A stretch of DNA of 64,000 nucleotides from JAJDZL01 sp965220665. Its GTDB lineage: Bacteria > Pseudomonadota > Gammaproteobacteria > Arenicellales > JAJDZL01. The DNA lies in NCBI GenBank assembly GCA_965220665.1, contig CBDCQQ010000004.1, forward strand, positions 941,772-1,005,771, in the 5' to 3' direction. Both the position numbers and the translations under genes were made by a program. The notes under the pieces were generated by a model. The model did not search any database and was not told where the DNA came from. It saw only the letters and a program-made list of their open reading frames with translations. Position 1 is the first letter of the stretch. Each line of letters opens with the position of its first letter. Positions 25,755-33,884 of this stretch are shown piece by piece.

Positions 25755-26879
25755 ATGGCTGAATTGAACAAGCAAAACTACGAACCGGGTACTCATGTCG
25801 ACCTGGCTCCGCCCGTGTCGCAAGTCGGCATTACTGGCTGGATGCGGAAAAATTTATTTTCTACCCCGACAAACGTTGTTCTGACGATTTTGACGATCTA
25901 TTTCCTTTATAGGGTCATTCCACCGGTACTGAACTGGGCATTTTTTGATGCGGTCTTTTCAGATGTCGGTCACCGAAATGAGTGCCGGGAGATTGCCGGC
26001 GGTGCCTGCTGGGCGGTTGTACGAGCGCGATTGGAACAGTTTATCTATGGGTTTTACCCGGAACATTTGCGCTGGCGTGTTAACCTGACCTTTGTGTTGA
26101 TGTTCGTCGCATTACTGCCTTTGCTATATGACAATGTTCCGAAACGTAAATACTTGCTTTGGTTTTCACTGATCTATCCATTCTTTGCATTTATTATGCT
26201 GTGGGGTGGCTTGGGACTCGAAGATGTCGAATCCGCAAAAATGGGCGGTTTCATGCTGACAGTGCTTATTGGTATGACTGGTATTGTCGTATCGTTGCCC
26301 CTTGGTATTGCGCTGTCTCTGGGTCGGCATTCTTCGGCTCCGATCATCAAGGTTCTGAGCGTCTGGTACATTGAGTTCTTCCGTGGTGTACCTTTGATTA
26401 CTCTGCTCTTTGTGGCATCAACACTACTTAATTATTTCATGCCGCCTGGCACTCACTTCGACCTGCTGCTCAGAGTCATCATCATGGTCATTCTGTTTGC
26501 AGCAGCCTATATTGCCGAAGTTATACGTGGCGGACTTGCGGCGATACCCAAAGGCCAGTTTGAGGCAGCAGACGCTTTAGGCCTTTCCTATGCCAAGTCA
26601 ATGCGGTTGATAATTTTGCCACAGGCACTGAAAATCTCAATTCCAGGTATTGTGAACACTTTTATCGGACTGTACAAAGACACCACCCTGGTCGTGATTG
26701 TCGGTCTGCTTGACCCACTGGGTATTTCTCGGGCGACACTTGCCGATTCAAGCTGGCAAGGCCTGTCGACAGAACTGTATATTTTTATTGCAGTTGGATT
26801 CTTTATTTCGTGCTTCGCAATGTCACGCTATTCGCTGTATCTTGAACGAAAATTGGATACTGGACATCGCGTCAAGTAA
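25755..26879 (+). CDS. aapM: amino acid ABC transporter permease (AapM-like)
   Basis: Second permease of the Aap importer, 374 aa, with a soluble N-terminal segment and a C-terminal HisM-type membrane domain. The EAA loop is visible in GQFEAADALGLSYAKSMRLI, followed by ILPQALKISIPG. The stretch IEFFRGVPLITLLFV matches the usual FxRGxPLLxQL segment. It is separated from aapQ by 9 bases and from aapP by 11, so the four genes form one operon. Confidence 0.92.
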   Translation: MAELNKQNYEPGTHVDLAPPVSQVGITGWMRKNLFSTPTNVVLTILTIYFLYRVIPPVLNWAFFDAVFSDVGHRNECREIAGGACWAVVRARLEQFIYGFYPEHLRWRVNLTFVLMFVALLPLLYDNVPKRKYLLWFSLIYPFFAFIMLWGGLGLEDVESAKMGGFMLTVLIGMTGIVVSLPLGIALSLGRHSSAPIIKVLSVWYIEFFRGVPLITLLFVASTLLNYFMPPGTHFDLLLRVIIMVILFAAAYIAEVIRGGLAAIPKGQFEAADALGLSYAKSMRLIILPQALKISIPGIVNTFIGLYKDTTLVVIVGLLDPLGISRATLADSSWQGLSTELYIFIAVGFFISCFAMSRYSLYLERKLDTGHRVK

Positions 26880-26890
26880 GGAGAGCTTCA

Positions 26891-27685
26891 ATGGATAACA
26901 ACACTACACCAATGACTGACGAACAACCAGCAACTAACGGTGACGGCCCAAAAACTGCTATTGAAATCACCGAAATGCACAAGTGGTTTGGTGAATTTCA
27001 CGTTCTAAAGAACATTAACCTTTTGGTTGAACGAGGTGAGCGGATCGTGATTTGCGGTCCTTCAGGATCCGGCAAATCTACCCTGATTCGCTGCATCAAC
27101 CGACTGGAAGAACATCAACGTGGAGACATCATAGTCGATGGCATCACCCTGACAAACAATCTGAAGAATATTTCAGAAATTCGCAGTGAAGTGGGCATGG
27201 TATTTCAGCACTTCAACCTGTTCCCTCACTTGACCGTACTTGAAAACTGTACGCTGGCACCGATTTGGGTTCGAAAACTGCCAAAAGAAGAAGCTGAAGC
27301 CACTGCAATGAAATACCTTGAACGCGTGCGCATTCCGGAACAGGCGCTCAAATACCCCGGTCAGTTGTCTGGAGGACAGCAACAACGCGTTGCGATTGCA
27401 AGAAGTCTTTGCATGAATCCGAAAATCATGCTGTTCGATGAACCGACGTCTGCACTTGACCCGGAAATGATCAAGGAAGTGCTCGATGTCATGATCCAGC
27501 TCGCACAGAGCGGTATGACCATGCTTGTTGTCACACACGAAATGGGTTTTGCCAAAACCGTAGCAAACCGGGTCATTTTCATGGATGAAGGCGAAATCAT
27601 TGAGCAGAATGAGCCATCTGAATTTTTCGACAACCCACAAAACGATCGCACTAAACTGTTTTTGAGCCAGATTCTGTCACACTGA
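26891..27685 (+). CDS. aapP: amino acid ABC transporter ATP-binding protein (AapP-like)
   Basis: ATPase of the Aap importer, 264 aa. Walker A is CGPSGSGKST near residue 58, the Q-loop lies in MVFQHFNLFPH, the signature is LSGGQQQR, Walker B is IMLFDEPTSALD and the switch His is in VVTHEMGF. GFAKTVANRVIFMDEG and the END-like tail are typical of polar amino acid transporters. An AAGGAGAG ribosome site precedes ATG 26891. No strong terminator follows; a weak GGAAGT-TTA-ACTTCC hairpin lies at about 27715. Confidence 0.94.
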   Translation: MDNNTTPMTDEQPATNGDGPKTAIEITEMHKWFGEFHVLKNINLLVERGERIVICGPSGSGKSTLIRCINRLEEHQRGDIIVDGITLTNNLKNISEIRSEVGMVFQHFNLFPHLTVLENCTLAPIWVRKLPKEEAEATAMKYLERVRIPEQALKYPGQLSGGQQQRVAIARSLCMNPKIMLFDEPTSALDPEMIKEVLDVMIQLAQSGMTMLVVTHEMGFAKTVANRVIFMDEGEIIEQNEPSEFFDNPQNDRTKLFLSQILSH

Positions 27686-27769
27686 TTTCTGTCGACTGAA
27701 TCGTAAGTGAGAATTGGAAGTTTAACTTCCATTGCTGGAGTGGTCTGGGCATTTGACAGGATTGGACTG

Positions 27770-27934
27770 TTGAGCGGTAGGATTTTGTCTTTGAGTGCTC
27801 ACCTGAATTGACCTGCCCCAACGTCCTGATCCTTTGCTCTGATGAGCACTCACCCCGCTACACCGGATGCTATGGGTACCCGGCCGTTGTTTCACCAACG
27901 TTGGCCAAATAATCGAAACGCGGTACAACATTTG
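27770..27934 (+). pseudogene. duplicated 5' end of the sulfatase gene (left copy)
   Basis: 165 bases match 31159-31323 without gaps, with about 13 mismatches (roughly 92% identity). The copy begins at TTGAGCGGTAG, covers the leader and the TTG start (27808), and encodes the first ~35 sulfatase residues (NVLILCSDEHSPRYTGCYGY). A substitution creates TAA at 27910. After 27934 the similarity ends. With the intact sulfatase start it brackets the ATPase-PIN-ligase operon. Confidence 0.88.
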
Positions 27935-28362
27935 CCATAGTTTCCTCATCCCTTCGATATAGGTACATGCTTCCCTGATATTTATTGCGAACAGCCCCGC
28001 GAGATTCCCTGCAACTCAAGGCCACTGAATGTGCCTCTAACTTGTCTTACACCTTGCGATCGTAATGGGGGCGTTTCCCCTGACTACCGCGTAATGAAAT
28101 CTGTAACCCCTCGTCAACAGAGCATTCTTGCAGAATTGTCTCGTTGAACAGAAAAATTAACGAGAACATACTATATTTTTTCGACACTACACACTTATTC
28201 CAACATTGGACGCATTCTGGTGGCGTTACAAATATTGTTGATGTAACGGTGATAAATAAACCGTCGGATTGGGTGAGAACCCACGGGAGTGAACCCTTGG
28301 AGACCACAATATAATCCTTTGAGTCGCTGATAATCAGTTATACATGTCGGAGAATTTCAGCC
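27935..28362. other. intergenic region upstream of the ATPase-PIN-ligase operon
   Basis: 428 bases, AT-rich near the end, with no reading frame that I recognise. The operon's promoter must lie here. A GGAGAA site lies about 11 bases before the GTG start of the ATPase. I saw no clear operator or attachment site. Confidence 0.5.
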
Positions 28363-29763
28363 GTGCTTAAACATTTACGAATTAAAAATTTCAAGGGATG
28401 GAAAGATACTGGTTCCATTCGCATGGCTCCTATTACGTTGTTTTTTGGTGCCAACAGCTCAGGCAAGTCGAGTATCGGCCAGTTTCTCTTGATGCTAAAG
28501 CAGACAATCGAATCGGCTGACAGAAAGGCGGTATTCTATCTCGGGAGTAAGGACTCTACAGTGCAGCTTGGGTCCTATCGCGATATAGTCTTTGGTCGCG
28601 ACCCAAACAATAAAATTGGATTTGAATATAAGTGGTCACTGCAGGAGCCGCTGAACTTCTCGGACCCTTTGTCGGGACAGAAATTTTCCGGGGACACTCT
28701 TTCCTTTGACGCTGAGATCAGCACAGGAGAGGGAGAGTGGCGCTCGCTTTCTCTAGATTACTTGAAATATGATGTGATGGACGGAGGTGAAACTGCACTC
28801 ACGATTCGGATGAAACGCGGTCCAGACACGAAAATCCAGTATGAGGTGAATGCGGACGGATACAATCTGACGCGAAATCAGGGACGCCCTTGGGCTCTGG
28901 GAACCTCAGTTCGGTTTTACGGTTTTCCAGATGAGGTTGTCGCTTACTACCAGAATGCAGATTTTGTGCAGTCTCTGAACCTTCGTCATGAGCAACTGTT
29001 CCGATTGCTGTCTTACCTTGGGCCGCTCCGTACACGAGCAGAACGGTTGTATTCATGGAGCGGTATCGAACCCGAGAGCGTCGGTTATGCAGGAGAGAAC
29101 ACGATCGCCGCGATACTTGCTGCGGAAGGTCGCATGATCAGCTTGGGATATAGGCTCAAGAGAAAACCGTTTCTGGAGATTATCGCACTGAAACTCAAGC
29201 AAATGGGTCTAATCGATGAATTCAGTGTAACACCAATTTCCAAAAATCGGCATGAATATGAAGTTGGAATCCGTACTAAGGGTTCACGCGACTCGGTCAA
29301 TCTTCCTGACGTCGGATTCGGCATATCGCAGGTGCTGCCTGTTTTGGTACAGTGTTTTTATGCACCTCCTGGGTCAACCGTAATTATGGAACAACCGGAG
29401 ATTCATCTTCATCCAAGTGCACAATCTGCCTTGGCTGACGTAATGATCGATGTCATCAATTCCAGGGAAAACGGGGCAGACAGAAACATTCAGTTGATCA
29501 TTGAAACCCATTCGGAACATTTTCTTCGGAGATTGCAGCGTCGAATTGCCGAGGAGAATGTATCTCAGGAGAGAGTATCCGCCTATTTCGCGAATGTTTC
29601 GAAAGCGCCTGCTACACTGGAAGCGCTTGAATTGGATAAGTTCGGTAATGTCCTAAATTGGCCGAAACATTTCTTTGGCGACGAGATGGGTGACATTACT
29701 GAACAAGCCAAGGCTGCTCTCAAGAAGCGTAAAGAGAGCTGCCTCTCTTCGGAGCCAAGCTGA
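28363..29763 (+). CDS. DUF3696-type AAA/ABC-class ATPase, first gene of the ATPase-PIN-ligase operon
   Basis: 466-aa ATPase of the AAA_15/AAA_21 (OLD/RecF-like ABC) type with a DUF3696-like C-terminus. The N-terminus LKHLRIKNFKGWKD is the typical first strand. Walker A is GANSSGKSS at 29-37, the degenerate signature VGFGISQ is at 317-323, Walker B IMEQPEIHLHP starts at 341, and the switch His383 is in ETHSEHF. There is no Toprim domain, unlike OLD or GajA. ATPases of this kind act as sensors in several defence systems, such as PARIS and Septu, where a nuclease is encoded next to them. The start is GTG 28363. The stop overlaps the next ATG (TGATG). Confidence 0.88.
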   Translation: MLKHLRIKNFKGWKDTGSIRMAPITLFFGANSSGKSSIGQFLLMLKQTIESADRKAVFYLGSKDSTVQLGSYRDIVFGRDPNNKIGFEYKWSLQEPLNFSDPLSGQKFSGDTLSFDAEISTGEGEWRSLSLDYLKYDVMDGGETALTIRMKRGPDTKIQYEVNADGYNLTRNQGRPWALGTSVRFYGFPDEVVAYYQNADFVQSLNLRHEQLFRLLSYLGPLRTRAERLYSWSGIEPESVGYAGENTIAAILAAEGRMISLGYRLKRKPFLEIIALKLKQMGLIDEFSVTPISKNRHEYEVGIRTKGSRDSVNLPDVGFGISQVLPVLVQCFYAPPGSTVIMEQPEIHLHPSAQSALADVMIDVINSRENGADRNIQLIIETHSEHFLRRLQRRIAEENVSQERVSAYFANVSKAPATLEALELDKFGNVLNWPKHFFGDEMGDITEQAKAALKKRKESCLSSEPS

Positions 29764-30293
29764 TGAACTTGCCGCTCAGGTGTGTGGTAGACACTAACGT
29801 ACCCATAGTAGCTAACCTCGCAACACAACCCGATTCAGATTCCGACTTTCCGATATCGTGTGTAGAAGCGTGCTTGCGTGCGGTTGAGCACGTCGTGGAA
29901 ACTCGTGGGTTAATTCTCGACGCAGGTGATGAAATCTTTTCCGAATACATGAGACATCTCTCACTTTCAGGCCAACCGGGAATCGGCGATCATTTCATGA
30001 AGTGGGTTCACGACTACCGGTGGACTCTCGATTCGTCGCAAAGAGTGTCTATCACGAAAAATGGTGATTCATACGATCAATTCCCGTCTTGCAGCGGACT
30101 GGATAAGGTCGACAACTCGGATCGCAAGTTCATCGCGGTATCGAATGCCCACCCTGAAAAACCAACCATATTGCAGGCTACCGATAGTGAATGGTTGGAG
30201 TGGAAGGACACGTTGGCAAAGTGTGGCATAAAGGTTGAGTTTCTTTGCCTCGAGTATGTCAAAGCCAAGCATATAGTAAAGAAGGGCACGTGA
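29763..30293 (+). CDS. PIN-like domain nuclease, second gene of the operon
   Basis: 176-aa protein that I read as a PIN-fold RNase. The first acidic residue is Asp10 in CVVDTNVPI, acids follow in the helix ILDAGDEIFSEY (Glu57, Glu61), and DNSDRKFIAVS (Asp117, Asp120) matches the D..D..F.A.A block. Asp141 in LQATDSEWLEW provides the last acid. It lacks the short VapC length and layout, and no VapB-like antitoxin is present. It is coupled to the ATPase upstream (TGATG) and to the ligase downstream (GTGA). Inferred role: an RNase effector controlled by the ATPase. The fold call is from pattern recognition only. Confidence 0.75.
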   Translation: MNLPLRCVVDTNVPIVANLATQPDSDSDFPISCVEACLRAVEHVVETRGLILDAGDEIFSEYMRHLSLSGQPGIGDHFMKWVHDYRWTLDSSQRVSITKNGDSYDQFPSCSGLDKVDNSDRKFIAVSNAHPEKPTILQATDSEWLEWKDTLAKCGIKVEFLCLEYVKAKHIVKKGT

Positions 30294-31003
30294 ACAAAAA
30301 CTTTGTTAAGTTCCCCACTACCCCTCACTTGGCAACTTTCTCTGGAATCGAAATTCGGGACGATAAGGTGATGACAGTACGAGAACGCAGAGCGTTCCTG
30401 ACTCAGGAGCTCACCATAGAAGAAAAAGTTGACGGAGCGAATCTGGGAATATCATTTGATTCGAGTGGTAACATTCTGGCCCAGAATAGGGGTAGTTATC
30501 TGGAACTACCTGGCTCCGGTCAGTGGAGGACACTCCAGGACTGGCTTAGAGTTCGTACGGATGTGTTATTTGACACACTGAACGACCAGTTCATTCTATT
30601 TGGCGAGTGGTGTTACGCCAAACATTCTGTTTACTACAGCCGACTGCCGGATTGGTTTCTTGGGTTCGATATTTATGACAGACAGTCGGGTCGCTTTCTG
30701 TCTGTACCCCATCGTGACGCCCTTTGCCGCACGATAGGTGTTGCTCAGGTACCTGTCATTGCCAAAAGACGTTTCGTGTTCGAGGAAATTGAGAAACTTC
30801 TAGGAAAATCAGTATTGACGGATCAGCCAGCAGAAGGTATATACCTTAGGTCAAATGGGGGAAAGTGGCTGTTGCAGCGGGCCAAATTGGTTTGCCCGAT
30901 GTTTCTCCGATCACTGGATGGGAATTGGTCGCAATCCATGCTACAACCGAATCGTTTGCTGGCTGGTCTACACGATACACAACTAGAGAAAACAAGATGG
31001 TAA
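30290..31003 (+). CDS. ATP-dependent RNA ligase (Rnl2/RNA_ligase-like), third gene of the operon
   Basis: 237-aa covalent nucleotidyltransferase with the ligase motifs in order: motif I KVDG at 46-49 (Lys46 takes AMP), Ia NRG at 66-68, III FGEW at 104-107, IIIa FLGFDIYD at 123-130, IV EGIYLR at 182-187, and V in LLQRAKLV (Lys199). The small size, motif IIIa and absence of an OB fold or zinc module favour an RNA ligase over a DNA ligase. GTG 30290 overlaps the PIN stop (GTGA); an in-frame extension to 30245 is unlikely. Next to an RNase-like gene, it may reseal the RNA that the PIN protein cuts, but this is inference. Confidence 0.85.
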   Translation: MNKNFVKFPTTPHLATFSGIEIRDDKVMTVRERRAFLTQELTIEEKVDGANLGISFDSSGNILAQNRGSYLELPGSGQWRTLQDWLRVRTDVLFDTLNDQFILFGEWCYAKHSVYYSRLPDWFLGFDIYDRQSGRFLSVPHRDALCRTIGVAQVPVIAKRRFVFEEIEKLLGKSVLTDQPAEGIYLRSNGGKWLLQRAKLVCPMFLRSLDGNWSQSMLQPNRLLAGLHDTQLEKTRW

Positions 31004-31137
31004 TGGAATATCAACAATTTAGCTATGAAGTTCCGACATTGTCCTTGTTAGAGGCACAACGGCTCATTTCGGCGAAACTGAACACAAGGTCAGAAAGGAT
31101 CGCAGTGCTCAGTTTCTTAATTGCAGTAACCGCTTGA
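31003..31137 (+). CDS. possible 44-aa ORF coupled to the RNA ligase
   Basis: ATG 31003 overlaps the ligase stop as TAATG, and the frame runs 44 codons with the helical sequence LLEAQRLISAKLNTRSERIA. It stops 21 bases before the right-hand copy of the sulfatase duplication. It could be a true small subunit, or the truncated start of a fourth gene lost when the cassette was inserted. An ATG at 30997 in the same frame adds two residues. Confidence 0.4.
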   Translation: MEYQQFSYEVPTLSLLEAQRLISAKLNTRSERIAVLSFLIAVTA

Positions 31138-31196
31138 CCACCGTAGAGGAATGAATTATTGAGCGGTAGATTCTTATCTTTGAGTGCTCACCTGAA

Positions 31197-32636
31197 TTGA
31201 CCTCCCCCAACGTTCTCATCCTTTGCTCTGATGAGCACTCACCCCGCTACACCGGCTGCTATGGGCACCCGGCCGTTGTTTCACCAACGTTAGACAAATT
31301 ATCGGAACGCGGTACAACATTTGATAATGCCTACTCACCATCACCCATTTGCGTACCCGCACGCGCTTCTCTGGCGACCGGGTTGCAAGTTCATCAAACC
31401 AGATGCTGGTCGTCGGCCCAAGCATACTGCGGGCATATGGAAAGCTGGATGCATCGGGCAAGTGAACATGGATGTACGGTAGTTTCATTCGGCAAACTTC
31501 ACTTTCGAAGCGGCCGCGATGATAATGGCTTTAGCGAAGAGATCTTGCCGATGCACTTGGCATTTGATGGCGTTGGGTGGCCAACTGGATTGCTTCGTGA
31601 TCCCTTGCCTGTTTTCCAGTCTGTCCATGAGTTAGCGGAACTTACCGGTTGCGGAGAAAGCGAATATACCGAATACGATCGCAGAATTACAGAGGCTGCC
31701 TGTGATTGGCTTCGAAAAAATTCGAACCAATCACGACAGAATCCCTGGGTATTGTTTGTCTCATTTGTAAGCCCACACTACCCACTGACAGCACCGGAAC
31801 CATTCTACAAACTTTATGAGCATTCAGACCAGCTTGGCCGGCCAATGCACTGTCCGACAGACGGATATGCGCAGCACCCAGTGTTGAAAGAAGTTCGCAG
31901 TTTTTGGAACTACGATGACTTTTTTACGGATGATCTACGCATCGAAGCAAGAAAAAATTATTTTGGCCTGATCAGTTTTCTTGATGACAATATCAGGCAG
32001 GTACTCAATGCACTTGAAGCCCACAATAGTTCACGCGACACACTCATTCTCTACACTTCTGATCATGGTGAAATGCTGGGGCATTTGGGCTTTTGGGCGA
32101 AGTCTGTGATGTACGAGGATTCAGTTGGCGTTCCATTAATTGCGGCTGACGGTGGTTTTAAGCGGCAACGATGCGATGCACCGGTCTCACTGACCAACAT
32201 CAAAAATACAGTGCTAGAGGCAATCGGAATTGAGTGTACCGCTGACACATCGTGTCTTGACGAGTCCCTGCACAGTGTTGCATCTTCACCTGAAGTTCCA
32301 CGCTTCACATTCTCCGAATATCACGATGGTGGCACACCTGTCGGATACTTCATGCTTCGTGAAAACGACTTCAAACTGGTTCACTACGCCGGTGGATATT
32401 CTCCGCAGCTATTCAATGTCAGGGAAGACCCCTGGGAGATTAGTGATCTTGCCCACAATCCAGCGTATACACAACAGTTGAATCAGCTGCAAAAGCGACT
32501 GTATACGTTACTTGATCCCAATGCGGTTATGGAAGACTACACTCGCGATCAAGTGGCCTTAATCGAACAATTGGGCGGGCGAGAAAGAATACTTGCTATT
32601 TCAGAATTCAATCACACACCACTGCCAAGCCCGTAA
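31197..32636 (+). CDS. sulfatase family protein
   Basis: 479-aa alkaline-phosphatase-superfamily sulfatase, probably cytoplasmic since no signal peptide is seen. The N-terminus NVLILCSDEHSPRYTGCYGH carries metal ligands. Cys52 in ICVPARASLATG is the residue expected to become formylglycine (C-x-P/A-x-R type). The second metal site is in LYTSDHGEMLGHLGFW, and the end has LFNVREDPWEISDLA. The start is TTG 31197, since the frame upstream has no ATG and a stop at 31167. The 5' 127 bases plus leader are duplicated at 27770-27934. The substrate is unknown. Confidence 0.9.
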   Translation: MTSPNVLILCSDEHSPRYTGCYGHPAVVSPTLDKLSERGTTFDNAYSPSPICVPARASLATGLQVHQTRCWSSAQAYCGHMESWMHRASEHGCTVVSFGKLHFRSGRDDNGFSEEILPMHLAFDGVGWPTGLLRDPLPVFQSVHELAELTGCGESEYTEYDRRITEAACDWLRKNSNQSRQNPWVLFVSFVSPHYPLTAPEPFYKLYEHSDQLGRPMHCPTDGYAQHPVLKEVRSFWNYDDFFTDDLRIEARKNYFGLISFLDDNIRQVLNALEAHNSSRDTLILYTSDHGEMLGHLGFWAKSVMYEDSVGVPLIAADGGFKRQRCDAPVSLTNIKNTVLEAIGIECTADTSCLDESLHSVASSPEVPRFTFSEYHDGGTPVGYFMLRENDFKLVHYAGGYSPQLFNVREDPWEISDLAHNPAYTQQLNQLQKRLYTLLDPNAVMEDYTRDQVALIEQLGGRERILAISEFNHTPLPSP

Positions 32637-32651
32637 CTGCGAAAATCCTCG

Positions 32652-33833
32652 CTATATCGGATTGACATCCAGATAAACGTTTTCTAAGGTAACCCGTTCC
32701 TGATCATCTTCAACCGAAAGCCATCCGCGACTATCTTTCCGAGTGAAGAACCGAAATTCAAAACCTTCATCATTGTCATCGTGGTGCAAGGCATAACCGA
32801 TTGCCTGACCATCTTTTGAATCAATCGCTTCGTACATCAAGCGAACCAGTTCGCCGGGACGGAACACCTCCTTGGAAGAAACAACTTTGACATCTGGTGA
32901 TGCCTCCCAATTCGGAGTGATTTCAAAGCCATTTTTCTTGCTGCTATAAGGTGTAACTTCTTGCGATCCGATCTCAGTACGATCACCACTTTCGAGATAG
33001 CTCAAACGAACATTCTCAATTTTAAGACCCCTTCTTGTGTCCTCAAATGAAGCTTCACTGAGATCAATGATGACTACACCGCGATTGCCTAGAACTTCAA
33101 CCGAATTTCCGTGCACCACGGCAGCTGTATCCAGACCCACACCGATTCCATACTGCATACCGAATTGATGCATGGCAACTAATGATGTTGCAAACCGGCC
33201 TCGACCGAAATAATGCTGATCAATGAACCACTCATGCTCCAATAACCCTAAACCATTGGCAAAATCTTCATCTTCCAATTCCCCTTCTTCCAACGCATGG
33301 AAAGGATCGGCTTGAGTTGATACCACAACTCGTCCAGGAATGCCGCCAACGATTAGAGACCCACCATCGTAAGCTTCCTGAATTGAATTTGACAGTGCTG
33401 TTGGCTTGCCTCTGCGGTCAAATAAAACTTTTGACAATCGCTCAGGCTTTCCACCGACAAAAAACACCGAACTTGCGCCTTGAACCCGCTCGGCTGTCGC
33501 CTCATCCTTTTTCAGATAACGCTGGTCGGTTGAAAATTCTTGAAACTCTTCTGCCAGCGGAACCAGATCAGCAACTTTTCCATATCGCTGAAAGGCACGC
33601 AGGGTAAACCCTCCATACAATTTAGGTCGATCATGAGCGGCTGCAATGACCAGATGCTCACCCTCTCGACGCTCGGACAAGCGAACCAGATTTCGCCAGA
33701 CAATCTGATTTTTTAGCGGCAGTACATCACCGACAATCATGATAAGACCATCTGCTGCAACTGAAGGCAGCGGCAGTGTAGTAAGCCAAACAAAGAGTGC
33801 CAGAATAGGCACCATTTTTATCTTGAAGTTCAT
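32652..33833 (-). CDS. cyanophycinase-like (S51-related) secreted protein, nucleophile apparently lost
   Basis: Secreted protein of about 393 aa with signal peptide MVPILALFVWLTTLPLPSVA. Its core resembles peptidase S51/cyanophycinase: SVFFVGGKPERL at the substrate loop and NGLGLLEHEWFIDQHYFGRG (family: LGLL....DQHF..R.R). The nucleophile elbow, normally GTSAGA, reads IVGGIPGRVVVS, so the catalytic Ser is missing at its usual place. About 150 residues follow the core with no known domain. ATG 33833 has a GGAG site; the frame is open to TTG 33872. It lies 12 bases after the NorD-like gene in the same direction, so it may belong to that operon. Confidence 0.6.
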   Translation of the reverse strand: MNFKIKMVPILALFVWLTTLPLPSVAADGLIMIVGDVLPLKNQIVWRNLVRLSERREGEHLVIAAAHDRPKLYGGFTLRAFQRYGKVADLVPLAEEFQEFSTDQRYLKKDEATAERVQGASSVFFVGGKPERLSKVLFDRRGKPTALSNSIQEAYDGGSLIVGGIPGRVVVSTQADPFHALEEGELEDEDFANGLGLLEHEWFIDQHYFGRGRFATSLVAMHQFGMQYGIGVGLDTAAVVHGNSVEVLGNRGVVIIDLSEASFEDTRRGLKIENVRLSYLESGDRTEIGSQEVTPYSSKKNGFEITPNWEASPDVKVVSSKEVFRPGELVRLMYEAIDSKDGQAIGYALHHDDNDEGFEFRFFTRKDSRGWLSVEDDQERVTLENVYLDVNPI

Positions 33834-33884
33834 CAATCTCCGAAGGTAGTGGGAAATCTTTTTGTTTGTCAAATTTTCAATTTG

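Noticed and set aside
30290..31003. DNA ligase instead of RNA ligase
   Set aside because: The protein is only 237 aa with no OB fold, zinc finger or BRCT region, and the motif III/IIIa layout fits RNA ligases better. A profile search would settle it.
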